Part shown: positions 39,001 through 51,000 of the stretch, piece after piece
Layout: every line of letters starts with the position of its first letter
Position numbering within the stretch: position 1 is the stretch's first letter
DNA from: Xiphophorus maculatus
Lineage: Eukaryota > Chordata > Actinopteri > Cyprinodontiformes > Poeciliidae
Direction: 5' to 3'
DNA length: 64,000 nt
NCBI RefSeq assembly: GCF_002775205.1
Contig: NC_036461.1
Location: 10,887,015-10,951,014, forward strand
Notes under the pieces: generated by a model
Database searches by the model: none
What the model saw: the letters and a program-made list of their open reading frames with translations, nothing else
Told to the model about the DNA's origin: nothing
Position numbers and translations under genes: made by a program

Positions 39001-42000
39001 ACTGAACATAAACACAAGTTTTTTTTATTTATTTTTTTTATCTACTTCTTTTTGTTATGTCAGAAAGACGTCTCTAAATAAATGGCTCTTTTTATTAAAT
39101 TATATAATTTAAATTATTATTATTATTACTGTTATTTTAAATCAGCTTAAATTTAATCTGTCTTACTTTAATCTGATTAAATTAAATTTGAAATAAAAAG
39201 TAATTTAGATATAAATCGGTGCATTAAAAATAAGCAGGTTTGCAGAACGAACAGAAAGTAGGTTGAGATTTCTAAAATAGAGCAAAACCTGAACAGATTA
39301 TCTTGTAGTGTCCTTTATATATTATTTTCTTCTCCCACCACTTCAGCCATTATCCTGTCTGCTGTAGAGTAAATTAAATATTTATGACGCCTCACTTTAT
39401 ACTGTTAAGTGTGTTTGTTCAAGTATGCAGGATTATCCATTTTGCTGCTAAATCTGCTGATCAAAACAATTGAAAGCAGCAGCAGTTTTAACAAGATGAC
39501 ATTCTTAAAAAGCAAAACAGTCATATTCTCAGAAGCATTCAGAGATTTCTTTACCTTATTCATAAACTTATGTACAAATCTGAAGAAAAAACCTCTTTAG
39601 AGAGGTATTTTACATCTCTTTATGTAGCTCTCTTAAACTGTACTCACGGTAACCTCACTGACTGCTTTGACGTTCTTTGCACATCACTGAAGTTAGAGTC
39701 AAAAATAAAACAGGACAGCAAACAACAAACTGCAGATGTGTTGGAAGAGCTTGATGATGAATTGGGTTTTATTCAAGAGACTAAGCAGGTGATAAGTGAT
39801 TTACAGAAGATTTGGAAACAGATCTGTGACCGAGATTAAACTGCCACAGTTTGACCCAGGTTTGCCCTTCCTTCCTTTTAGAGATTATTTTCACGTTAAT
39901 CTGAGGGAATGAAAATATTACACTTAGATGTTATGCTTATTTTATTCTTCATGACTGGTTGTAGCTCTCCGTTAGAATAGTCTGTGGATCCATCTTCCGA
40001 TATATAAAAGTGTTATGTGCTTCGGGCACATTATAATCATTTTTGCTTTTTTTTCTTTCTAGATTGTTTTGTACTGACTTTAGTTGAATGACTTTTGTTT
40101 AACATATGCTGGAGTTTGGATAATTCCTTTTTGCTGTACTGTTTTGTTCTTTTTGATCGGCTCACCAGGTCCACCTTTCTGTTTATACTTTTGGGATTTT
40201 TGTTTGTTCCTTTCTTTGTTTTTGGGACACATTGAACTGAGGACGTTTAATTCTCTCTCTTTCCTCCACAGAGAATTAAAGCAGCTGAACCAAAAGAAAA
40301 GTTCAAGAGAGATTTAAAATAAAATAATTTTTTGAATCCTCAGTTTTGCCTACTTGTCCTCAAACATGTTGTGCCCTTGTTGGACGTAACAAAAAGCAGA
40401 GTGTCTCAGCAGCTGGGTCTTTTTATTCCCTCATAAGTTCTCTTCAGGTCAGTAATGAAATATTGTAAATGAAGTCCAGATGTTGCTGCTGACTACAAGA
40501 TGACTCCAAAAACAGAAATAAACTGAATGTGATCTAAAAATACACAGTGGAGCAGCTAATTCTGCACTATTAAATGACTTTTTAAAGCCTCAATTGTTCA
40601 CAATCTCCCATTCACAATCACAATCAGTTCCTGTGTTGATGTGCGTGTGAAAGTGTTGAGGTGTTTTCCTGCTGGCTGAACTGGGACTGACTGTCGTTAT
40701 AGTGGGATCGTTCTCATCGTTCACACATAACAATGCAACACAAAGGAATAAATCTTACAAGCTTTGAGAGGGATTTTCTGTCATGTCTGTGCTATTTTTG
40801 AATATAAAGGCAGCATTACCCAGGAGTTCTGGTTATGCCGCACAACTTCAGATTAACAGCAGTGGTATAATTGGACAACTTGCATCTGCAGATTCTTTAA
40901 GTTTGCATTGGAATCATACTACTGAACAAAACCAAAGAAATTGCGTTTTTGCATTTTTTAATATTAATATTGACTGAAGGTAAAACTGATAAGGTAATAT
41001 TTATGCATATGACTAGTATATTTCTTGTGCAGTTCTTTTGGTACCATTCCTGCTAAAGTTTTTTGATGGCAACTCATTGCCATCATTGCCATTGTGCTCT
41101 TTTTGGAAGAGAGCAATGAGAGTATCTGTAGCTGAAGGACTGGTACACACAACAACTCTCTCACCCTGACATCGGTCTGCAACCGAGATTTGATTCTTTT
41201 GAGCCGTTTTTATTGGTACAAAGTGATTAAACTGCCAGGTTAGCTTGGGTCAAACATCTGCATTTGAATGTCACATCTGCAGATTTGTGAACATTCATTA
41301 CGTTTCTTCTCTTCCAGAGTTGTTCATTGAGCGATTCTGTATGACTGGAGGAAACAGTCCCATCGGTTATTTAAAGGCCTACAACACCAACCTCTACTTG
41401 TCTTCTGACCCAGTCAAAGTTCACGAAGCTCTGGAACAAGGTATCATAAACACAGAGGGACCTACACTCTAGGTCTCCAAATACGACATTTGACTTGTTT
41501 ATTTTTGACGAGTTATATGTGTGTGAAATGTGTTGTGAACCAGGTATAGCAGCAGCCACCATGTTTACCCCGGAGAAGATGACAGAAGTGTCAGAGACTC
41601 AGCTCCGCGTTGCTTTTGATGGAGATGCCGTGCTCTTCTCAGATGAATCGGAGCAGATTTATAAGGCTCACGGACTGGACAAGTTCTTTGAGCATGAGAA
41701 GGCTCACGAGAACAAGCCTTTGGACCATGTAAAGTACACAAAATGGGGCACTTATCATTGCCATAAACCTGTTTTTGTATAGTTACATAAAATGATAATG
41801 CAACATTGATGCTTGTTTGCATTATTCCTAAATTGTTTCATAGTACTGTGGAAACAGTACAAATATTTGAGTATCTACAGAGAGCTCTTAGTCTAATAAG
41901 TACATCTCTCTTTCTTTGAAGTTTTTGAAGTCAAATGCAAATGTTTTGGCTAAATGCAGAATTTCAAAGTGTGGAGTATATCACCTACTTTATTCTATTC

Positions 42001-42381
42001 TTCCCACAGGGACCATTGAAAGGCTTCCTGGAAGTTTTAGGAAAGCTCCAGAAGAGGTTTTATGCCAAAGGCCAGCGCATGGACTGCCCCATTAGGACCT
42101 ACCTGGTGACGGCTCGCAGTGCAGCCAGTTCCGGCGCCAGAGCCCTAAAAACTCTGCGGTCTTGGGGTCTAGAGATCGACGAGGCCCTTTTTCTCGCAGG
42201 GGCACCTAAGGGTCCCATCTTAGAGAAGATAAGGCCGCACATCTTCTTTGACGACCAGATGTTTCACGTGGAAGGAGCAGCTGAAATGGGAACAGTGGCA
42301 TGCCATGTGCCCTATGGGATCGCTCAAAGGGTTCCAGAGAGAAAAGGACTAAAAGACAAAGAGATTTCTTCAATTAAGTAA
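36024..42381 (+). CDS. nt5c1a: nt5c1a, cytosolic 5'-nucleotidase IA (366 aa)
   Basis: The enzyme hydrolyses AMP to adenosine and phosphate in the cytosol, chiefly in muscle-type tissue. The exons are 36024-36146, 37536-37703, 37849-37978, 41318-41440, 41544-41728 and 42010-42381. All have GT/AG borders and continuous phase, giving 366 residues (human 368). Landmarks are [34 protein letters not shown], the HAD-type [13 protein letters not shown] at 205-217, [20 protein letters not shown] and [11 protein letters not shown] with the acidic pair at 324-325. The first exon encodes a variable N-terminus (MSRSSIQTL...). An alternative ATG at 37506, in frame with exon 2 and preceded by a pyrimidine-rich AG at about 37461, could serve a shorter isoform. 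cN-IB (NT5C1B) is the alternative, but the length and the neighbours fit IA. Confidence 0.93.
38396..38545 (-). repeat. Interspersed repeat with (TTATC)n tail, copy 2, in nt5c1a intron 3
   Basis: Reverse-strand homologue of 12505-12675. Read on the minus strand it carries the same GTTGTCCTTGTGACAATGA followed by CAATAAAGATTTATCTTATC. It ends at an (ATAAG)n run on the plus strand. Confidence 0.75.
39420..40325 (+). pseudogene. Unidentified exon-like coding remnant nested in nt5c1a intron 3
   Basis: I do not recognise the family. After an acceptor-like TTCAAGTATGCAG (ending about 39430), one frame reads protein-like sequence ([20 protein letters not shown]) to a stop at 39598-39600. An overlapping frame then continues ([19 protein letters not shown], then a charged helical stretch [19 protein letters not shown]) to a stop at 39837-39839. 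A donor-like CAG|GTGATAAGT sits at 39788. It could splice in phase to an acceptor CTTTCCTCCACAG ending at 40271, giving a short lysine-rich end ([16 protein letters not shown]) and a stop, immediately followed by AATAAAATAA. The apparent frame switch near 39590-39600 argues for a pseudogene or for an unplaced exon border. A host gene on the same strand as nt5c1a is possible. Confidence 0.35.
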
Positions 42382-43660
42382 CAGAAATGTAGCATTTCAG
42401 AGGCTCAGGAGTCCACGAAGAATTCATTTCCTGCTGCATGATAAGTGTAATAACTGTTTAAGAGTGAAAGATTTTTAATTTTTAAATCTAACTGATGCAC
42501 TTTTTGATATGTATCATTAAATCAACCAAAAAATACTTATAGTAATAACCTTACCAGCACCTTAGAGTAGATAAATAGTTGATAAATGTTTATTATTATA
42601 TGTTTTAGCTGTATGTCCTAAAGCAACATTAACCCATTTGACAGAGAAATGTTTGCATATTAATAATAATTCACCAACATTAATTTGTGATCATTTTGTG
42701 TTAAAGAAATTAAACAGATTTTAATACGCTTTTTGAAATTAATTAAAAATTTAAAATGAGGAAGCTATAGGATTATTTCATTACTGGATCAAAACTGACC
42801 TGGAAATGATCATTTCCAGGTTAACAAATACAAGTATTTATTAACAGCCTCAGTGACCACAATAAATGTTTTATACGGTTATTTTCAATTGGAAATGTGC
42901 CTGATATACAAAAAGTATGTATTTTTCTGGATTTTTATATTTTTACCCCCATCAAGAGATAGAAATGTAATAAAAAAGAAATAAATATAGACATAGTAAA
43001 ACTGAAAGATCCATCAATACCAGTATTTATCGAGAAATAAGAAAAAGAAAATTATGACTATTTTTGTAAGTTCCAGTTTTATGCAAATTAGGAGATTTGT
43101 GCAATTCTACTTCATAAAGTGTGCCTTTTATCCCAGTTCTTTCCTTTAGGTGATACTGCTTCTTTTTGTGCTTTGTTTGTTTTTTGTGCATTATACTTGT
43201 TGCAAAAATAATTAATGTTCATGTTTGTTTCAAAACATGAAATCATGTGCAAATATCACTTTTGAATTTGTTTGCCCTTGATCAATAGATTATGTAGGCC
43301 ACAGCAGCTTCAGCATTTGTTAAAATCACTGCTACATTCTTCATGTTTGCTGCTTGTTTCTGAATGTTAACCATGTCCAATGCTAAAGCCTGCCTTATGT
43401 GATGTTTAAAATGTTATGGCAACACAGACTTGTGGTGAAGGTAATGTTTGCTGTTAAATGTGGAATTTGTGTCAGTTTCTGTAAAGGAGTGTGCAATATC
43501 ATCGCTTTTAAAACCAAATGAGTTCATTAAACAAATCATTGTATCCAGTTCTCTCATCAGAACGGTGATTTTATTTATTTGCTTATCTATTAATTGCTGT
43601 GGAAATTAGCTTCTCCTCATCTTTTTATGTAAGTTATTTAAATAAAGATCAAGAGAGAAA
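42382..43660 (+). other. nt5c1a: Probable nt5c1a 3' UTR and downstream spacer
   Basis: AT-rich, no coding signal. AATAAA motifs occur at several points; the one at 43641-43646 is the last before a clear change of context. The 24-nt perfect palindrome at 42798-42821 lies within it. UTR extent is inferred. Confidence 0.35.
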
Positions 43661-45200
43661 CTCTTTGAATGAGTTTTTACAAATATACCAAAGGGATTTT
43701 GTCTAAATATTTGCATTTCTTTTCAATTGTCAGCAGGGGGCGACAGAGCTCTGTTTTTCAAAGATCATTAATTACGTCAGGCTTCTCAGTAAAACATCTG
43801 TAAAAGCCTGAAGTGGACATTCAGTGACCTCATTCAACTTAATGAGTCTTGATCATCAGAGGTGGATATTCCACCAGTACTTTATGTTGTTCCCCTGCTT
43901 CAACGTCCTACCGTGGTGGGTCAGAAAATGCTGCTTTTAATGTTTATTACCATCTGGCATAAACAAGACTTAGACCACTGTGACTCAGTAGAAAGAGTGA
44001 TTTTGCGTTCTGTAAGTTGTGGTTGTGATTTCAGCTTCCTCCTGTCACATGTACTCCTGAGCAAGGCACTTAACCCCAAGTTGTCTGCAGTTTTTCCTGT
44101 TGGTGTGTGTATGTATGTATGTTTTGAAAAGTACTTTGAGAGCACTTTATTGAACCCTTTCCTGTTGTTAAATCAGAAACATAAATGAATCAAATTTTGG
44201 TTTAGATGTTCTGGTTTTTTTTGTGTATGTGTAACAACTGGGTGATCATTTTGGCATGTGAAGTCACTCTAGGATTGTTTCCCCATGTGGATAATTCTAA
44301 CTGACCAAACTCATAGATGCCTTTGTTTCTTCTCTGTTCTTAAATTTATTTAGCTGTTTCTTTTTCGTTTTGTTCTTTGACATCCTTCCTGTTGTTAGAC
44401 AGGTTCTTTTTAGGTCATGTCTTGAATGTCCAAGTCGGGCGCTAATCATTCAAACTTGAGCTCAGCTTTCCAGGAAGTGAGGTTAATGATAGCTAGTTTG
44501 TGATTTAACAATTGGTGCAATTATGTTTCCAAATAGAGCAAAATGAATAGCTATGTCCTCAGATGACTGAATCTGTCATTTGAACTACATTTTGAATTTC
44601 AGTACGATTATGTTTGCCTAATATTGAAATCTGCTTGATAATCCAAAACCTCTATGATAGGTATCTAACTGTGACAAAACATAAAAAACTGAAACATCTG
44701 TTCAAATTATTTTTGTTGCAGCACTGCAGGAATCCAAAATCTTGTTCAGTATCAACATGGGAAGTCAAAGCTAAATTTAAACACAATTACCTGCTGACTG
44801 TAAGAGATACTAGATTTCCTACTGCCATTCCTCCTCCATTAGCAACAGCATGATATCATCCCTGCAGCATCAAGAACCTGCTGTTATTGGGGTGTTATGA
44901 TATACCATAGTATTTGCACCAGAAATATTTGTTACTTTGCTGTAAATATTAGAAAAGTAAGTTATATGAACAACAAACTTTACTTGTTTCCAAAGCCATC
45001 AGATAACATTTGTCATGTTGACTAAGAGAAAGTAAAAGCTGTTTTAAATCTCTATGTTCCAGTCAAATTATCTTCACTATCACTTTTATAGCAAGTCAAG
45101 GCACTGAAAATAAGACATAGTAGAGATGGGGTTCACTTATGCTATAAAAAAGTTTTCAAACTGATACACTTAAAAGACCACAAACCCCAAAAACGTTCAA
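43661..45200. other. Spacer between nt5c1a and the IFI27-like array
   Basis: No gene is supported. It contains a CTCF-like motif at about 43730-43747 and otherwise AT-rich unassigned sequence. The two genes converge here (nt5c1a plus, copy A minus). Confidence 0.5.
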
Positions 45201-45391
45201 TAAGACTTTTATTGCTCTTTCATTTTGTAACAAATTTACATTTTGTGAGATAGAGAAAATCTGTCTTGTTTCAAATTCCATTCAAACAGTTATTTTGATT
45301 TACATTATAATGCAACACAATGCTTCAGGAGTATTAGCACATACATATAGTCCCCTGCACATAAACAATATAAGTATTTTGTAGGTGATTT

Positions 45392-46042
45392 TCAGTAGAA
45401 GAAGCTGGCCACCCAACCCGCAGCTGCCCCTGCACCGGCTACAACTGCACTGGTGGTGCCTGACAAACCAGCAGCACCTGCAACATTTGACATTGATATT
45501 AGACAAGTGAAAACAGAATCTCAAGCTACTACAAACATTTTTGATATATTCTTATGAAGAGATTATTACACGTTTTGCAGCAAATGAAGATAAAGAAACA
45601 CAATTAATGTATTCCAACATTGTTTTTAACCTGCTGATTGCAAAGCAGCAACCACGGTTCCAGCTGCCACTCCGCCTCCGTTGGCAACTGCTGCTGAAGA
45701 CATCATGCTCGCAGCGTAGGAACCTGCCGCTATCCCACCTGCCGTGAAACCTACAGCTGTCAGAGCGAAAGGTGCTGCGGCTAATGCCACTGCTGCAGAT
45801 GGAAATAAACCGCAGAATGAAAAGAAATAATATAATGATAAATAAAAAAAATAAATAATTGAAGTAAGCACAAAGCTAAAATGTGATTCTTCGAGTGTGT
45901 CGCACCTGCTCCTACAGCAGCTCCCACAGCTGTAACGGAAAGATAAAATCATAATGTATCACTTCATCTCTCCACATTAAAACTCATTATTATATAATTA
46001 ACACAAATAAAGTCAAATCACAGAGCACTCACTTGGACCCAT
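45392..46042 (-). CDS. IFI27/ISG12-like protein, array copy A (93 aa)
   Basis: Small, hydrophobic, glycine/alanine-rich protein of the interferon-inducible IFI6/IFI27 family. Mammalian members sit in mitochondrial or nuclear-envelope membranes and modulate apoptosis and antiviral responses. Exons on the minus strand are 46042-46033 (10 nt, ATGGGTCCA A), 45929-45906 (24 nt), 45792-45631 (162 nt) and 45477-45392 (86 nt), all split after the first codon base. The core is FALTAVGFTAGGIAAGSYAA, then [25 protein letters not shown], and a hydrophobic end ...GWVASFFY. The poly(A) signal AATAAA on the minus strand is at 45213-45208. An ISRE-like element lies about 75 bp upstream. The copy looks intact. 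Confidence 0.88.
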
Positions 46043-46116
46043 GCCTGCCCTCTGTTCAACAAGCCTTGAATAGGAACTGTGTTCTTTTACCAAGAGCACT
46101 TAGGTTTATTTTCTCT

Positions 46117-46128
46117 GAAAACAAAACT
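46117..46128 (+). promoter_or_regulatory. ISRE-like element upstream of copy A
   Basis: GAAAACAAAACT differs from the interferon-stimulated response element core GAAANNGAAACT by one base. It is preceded by TTTTCTCT, similar to the context of the other two elements in the array. Confidence 0.45.
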
Positions 46129-46132
46129 CCGT

Positions 46133-47379
46133 GCAGAAGATCGGAGAAGGACCTCGCAGCAGCAAGCAGAAAGGGGCGGGGACGGACCATTGTTAGTCTC
46201 ATACCTTATTTGGAAATGGGACCATTACACTCCGGAAGTGAAGGAGGCGCTATTTCCTATATGATCCGCGGCCTCCCGTTTTTATTTTCTTTTGAAATCT
46301 TTGATATATCTTCACCTTTAGGAAGGATTTTCACTCTCAGCATGTATTTAAACTTGTCTATTTTATTTACTTCAGCTCAGCTCACAGTTTTTAAAACCAA
46401 TTCTGTAGCTTTCGGTGTACTTCTAAATCTGCTCCATAGTCACATCTTTCAGGGCCTGCTACTGCCTCTATGTCATTTAAATGACATAAACAATACTTTT
46501 ATACATTATAAATATATCTATATATCTCCATCAGTTATAGGAGAAACAAACGAAATAAGGAGACATGAAAAACAACATGATCAACTATAATAAAAATAGA
46601 ATTTGCAATGTATACGTAAGAAATACATTAATTGAGCAAAGGTCAATAACAAACAAATTAATTAGGTACACAGCAGAATAACAACCCAGGTTGTTACAAC
46701 CAGGGTTGTTAAACAGATATAAGCAAAAATTAGCATTTTTGTTTTTACGGTGCCATGTATATTATTCTGAGAGACATTTTATTGGTAGAGTCTTACATAT
46801 AGGAAAAAATAAGATAAAACTATTTAGTCTATTAACATGGAAATTTTCCTTTGACTCTAAAATTATAAATCATATTCATAGAATCACATAATCAACAATT
46901 TGTGAATAGAGCAAAACACTTAGCACACTAAAGGTAAATGTTATCATTTATTTTGGTTAAGAATAATTATTGCACTGTCAATAAATGACTTCTAATAGAT
47001 GTTCTTAGTTGCCAGAGGAACACAGTAACGCTTTCATGAGCTCAGAGGTTCAAACTGACAAAAAACAAGATGGACGCTCTCTGCTAAAATATTCCTGCCA
47101 TCTTCCATGTTCTTTCAGCAAAATGTTGAGACAGAGTTGTCTTTGGTTTCACCAACATTTACCTACTGTTATACTTAGTCTGCAGCTCATGTGACCAAAC
47201 CAGCCCAGATGAAAAGTTAAAACTTGAGTTAAAATGTTGTTTTAACTTGAGTTGAGTTAAAACTCAAGTTAGAATGTTAAGTTTTAACATTTTAACTCAA
47301 CAACCTATGCCTAACTAGACTTTGTACACAACCTCAAGTTGGGTAACCCCAAGATCACTAGGTCTTCTTAAAAGATAGA
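46133..47379. other. AT-rich spacer between copy A and the BEL element
   Basis: A long open frame (46033-46590, plus) overlaps copy A exon 1 and its promoter but has no protein-like features. The stretch from 47212 to 47303 is a cluster of inverted AACTTGAGTT/AACTCAAGTT units. Nothing else is recognisable. Confidence 0.5.
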
Positions 47380-47384
47380 GTCTC

Positions 47385-47876
47385 TGTAGCTGCTCCCAAC
47401 TTTTTCTCGCTGGTTGATGAAGGTGCAACACTTCGACTGATGGTTTCAAACGTTTTATTAAATGAATTTTTGCCGCATAAACGTCCAAGACCACCGTGAA
47501 CACTGCAATAAAATACACGGTGACAAATATACATCAATAAAACCGTCATGTTCCCTTATAGGAATTATTCAAATGAAACTTATTACACATGTACAAACAC
47601 AAGAACATTCCACTCAATTGTCCATACCGTATGCCCCTCCAACCAGAAGGTTAGGAGCCGCTAGAAGTCCACCTCTTCCTTATTTCAGTTCTTTGTCTTT
47701 CTCGTTGCCGCCCGCGCACACCAACTGAGCATAAAACGAAACTTAAAGTTCTCTACCAAAAGCATCACGTGACCAAGTGACGACCCAATTACCGAGGTGG
47801 TCAGATGACGCCACCAATCAAACGGTACCCCCAAAATATGTACAAAAAAACCCCCCATATGACTACGTTCGTTACA
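47385..47876 (-). repeat. BEL/Pao 3' LTR
   Basis: 492 bp, by eye identical to 54592-55083. On the minus strand it carries an AATAAA at 47459-47454, suitable as the element's poly(A) signal. Confidence 0.96.
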
Positions 47877-48021
47877 CTGCCACCAAAATTACAAAAGGTT
47901 TACCTTCACCATATTCAAAGAAGCAAAACATGTAATTTTCAACAACTTCAAATTAACCTTCACCCAAAATGTCCATCAATAGGTCTTACAACAAGTGACC
48001 GATTTTCATGTTAATGCTGAG

Positions 48022-51000
48022 CTATTTTGAATAATATTCAACCAATACAACTAATTTCTGCACTGGACGCTCAAGAAATGAAGGTTGTGTTAAGCGTTCA
48101 CCCTTTGGTCCTAATTTATTTTGGCCTACTTGTATTTTCACCTTTCGCACGAGACCATCATCATCTTCCTGTGCCTCAACTACTCTAGCTAGTGGCCACT
48201 CATTTCTGGGAGTGTTTTCATCATTAACGATGACTACATCCCCAACCTGCACGTTTCGTCTGGTTGTATGCCACTGCTGACGAAGGCTGATGCTAGTTAA
48301 GTATTCTCGACGCCACCTGTTCCAGAACTGTTCTGAGAGATACTGTACTTTGCGCCACCGTTTCCTTGCATACAGATCTTCTTGAACGAATTTTCCTGGA
48401 GGTGGAAGGGGTATTGTAGATTTCATAGTAAGCAAGTGATTGGGTGTCAAGGGTTCAGCTCCCTTGGGATCTGTTAGGGTGTCTGTTGTCAGCGGGCGAC
48501 TGTTGACTATGGCCATGGCCTCGTAGAAGAACGTTCTTAATGAGGAGTCATCCAGTCTTCCGGCAGCCTGGGCTAGGACAGAGCTCAGCACGCTCCTTGT
48601 CGTCCGAATCTGACGCTCCCATATGCCTCCCATATGACTGGCTTCGGGAACATTCATAAGGAAGTCACATTCCTTTCTTGCGAGATAGGTCGCAATCCTT
48701 TCCTTGTCAAGTTCCATCAAGCATTTTCCCAACTCACTCTTTGCTCCTACGAAATTTGTACCTTGGTCAGATCTAATTTGTCTGACTGTTCCTCTTATTG
48801 CAATGAAACATCTTAATGCATTTAGAAATGCATCAGTTGTCATGTCCTCGAGCATTTCGATGTGAATAGCCCTAGAGCCTAGGCATGTTAACAACAGCCC
48901 ATATCTCTTGTACTCTTTTCTACCTTGCTTCGTGTAAAAAGGGCCAAAACAGTCGATGCCTGTATATGAGAAAGGAGGAGATGGTTCTATGCGATCAACA
49001 GGCAAGTCAGCCATACGCTGTCCTTCAGGTCGACCCCGCACCCTCCTACAGGTCACGCAACTCCTGATGTGCTTGGCCACAACTTTACTAGCACCCATAA
49101 TCCAGTAGCCGTTGGCTCTGAGATCGTTCAGTGTTTGCCCTCGGCCTTGGTGTTGTGTTCTTTTATGGCAATGATCAAGTATCAGATGCGTTACGATGCC
49201 TTCTTTCGGGAGTATTATGGGATGTTTGAACTCTAGCGACGCTGATGACCTTCTCAACCTGCCACCAACTCTGAGCACTCCGTACTCAAGAAACGGATCG
49301 AGTTCATACATCTTGTGAGTTCTCCTGAGTTTCTGTGATTGGCTTAGCAGCTTCAGCTCTTCTCCAAATGCTTCCTTTTGCGCCGCCTTGATCAGCACGA
49401 GAGCTGCTTTCTTTCGCTCCTCTACTGTAACAGGCCCAGATATGTCTCCATGAGCCAGCCTCCGAATGCGAGCAATGACGTTAAGGCAAGTGACCCAGTC
49501 TGAAAACCTTGCCAGCCTTATCAGAAGGTCATCTTTCTGCACAACATCAGTTTTCAGGACTTTGACCTCTGGGTCACCTATAAGAAGCTCTGAGATTGTT
49601 GGATTAGTCACAATTTCCTGTTCCCATAAGAACTTAGGTCCCTTTAGCCAATCTGATGTCATTAGATCTGCCACCTTGAGTCCTCTAGATGCATAATCTG
49701 CTGGGTTTTGACTTGTTTCAACGTAAAACCATCGATTGGGGTCAGTAGAGTCTATGATCTTCTGGATCCGATTCGCAACAAAGACGTGAAAACGCCGGGC
49801 CTCATTCTTGATATATCCCAGTACCACTTGTGAATCCGTCCAAAAGTACTCAGCATCGATTTTCAAATCAAGCTCTCCTCTGAGAACTTTACTTACGGCT
49901 GCCGAGATAGTGGCTGCGGTGAGCTCTAGACGTGGGATACTGACAATCTTCATGGGTGCTACCCTAGCCTTGGCCATAACTAAAGTGCAATGCACTTGTT
50001 CTTCAGCCACGATCCTGATATATGAGCACTGCCCATAGCCATCGTTACATGCATCGGAAAAGTGATGCAGCTCTATCTTCTGGATCGTGCCAAGATTGTT
50101 GGGAACAAAGCACCTTGCTATTTGAATGGTTTGAAGATTGTTCAGGTCATTGAGCCATGTCTCCCACTTCGTATTTAGCTCTGGCGGGACAGGCTCATCC
50201 CAACCTACACCTCGCTTGCACATTTCTTGCAAGATTCTTTTCCCAGTCAAGATGTAGGGGGCCAGAAATCCTAGCGGATCATATATGCTGGCGACTGTGG
50301 ATAAGATGCCTCTTCGAGTGGCTGTTCTTTCTTGTTCAACCACATTGAAAGAGAAAACATCCTTTTCGATGTTCCACTTAACTCCCAGCACTCTCTGAGC
50401 TGGTAGCTCTGCATAGTTTAAGTCCACGTCCTTGACTTGTGGAGTACGCTCACTCTCTGGAATGCTTTCCAAGACCACTTCGTTATTGCAAATAAACTTG
50501 TGCAGACGCAGCTGTCCCTTCTGACAGACTTCTCTTGCTTCATGGACAAGTTGCTTGGCCTTTTCCACGGTATCCAAACTGACAAGACCATCATCCACAT
50601 AAAAGTTCCTACGGATGAAGCTTGCTGCCATGGGGTACTCATGCTCATATTTGGTGGCGAGGTATTTCATGCCATAATTCGCACAACCTGGCGATGACGC
50701 CGCTCCAAATATGTGCACCTTCATGCGGTATTCCTTGGCCTCACTCGCTGTGTTCCCATTCTCCCACCACAGGAACCTCATGAAATCCCGATCTTCTGGA
50801 GTAACATGAAAGCGGTGGAACATTTTCTCCACGTCACAGTTGATCGCAACTGGATACTGTCGGAACCGACACAGCACTCCAGTCAAGGCGTTGGTTAAAT
50901 CCGGTCCCGTGAGAAGGTGGTCATTCAACGAAGTGCCTTCATATTTGGCAGAGCAATCGAAGACAATTCTAATCTTGTCTGGCTTTCGCGGGTGGTACAC

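Noticed and set aside
46033-46590. 185-codon plus-strand open frame starting inside copy A exon 1
   Set aside because: It overlaps the copy A start and promoter on the other strand, has no domain or conserved motif, and its second half is AT-rich sequence with erratic composition. Treated as a chance frame.
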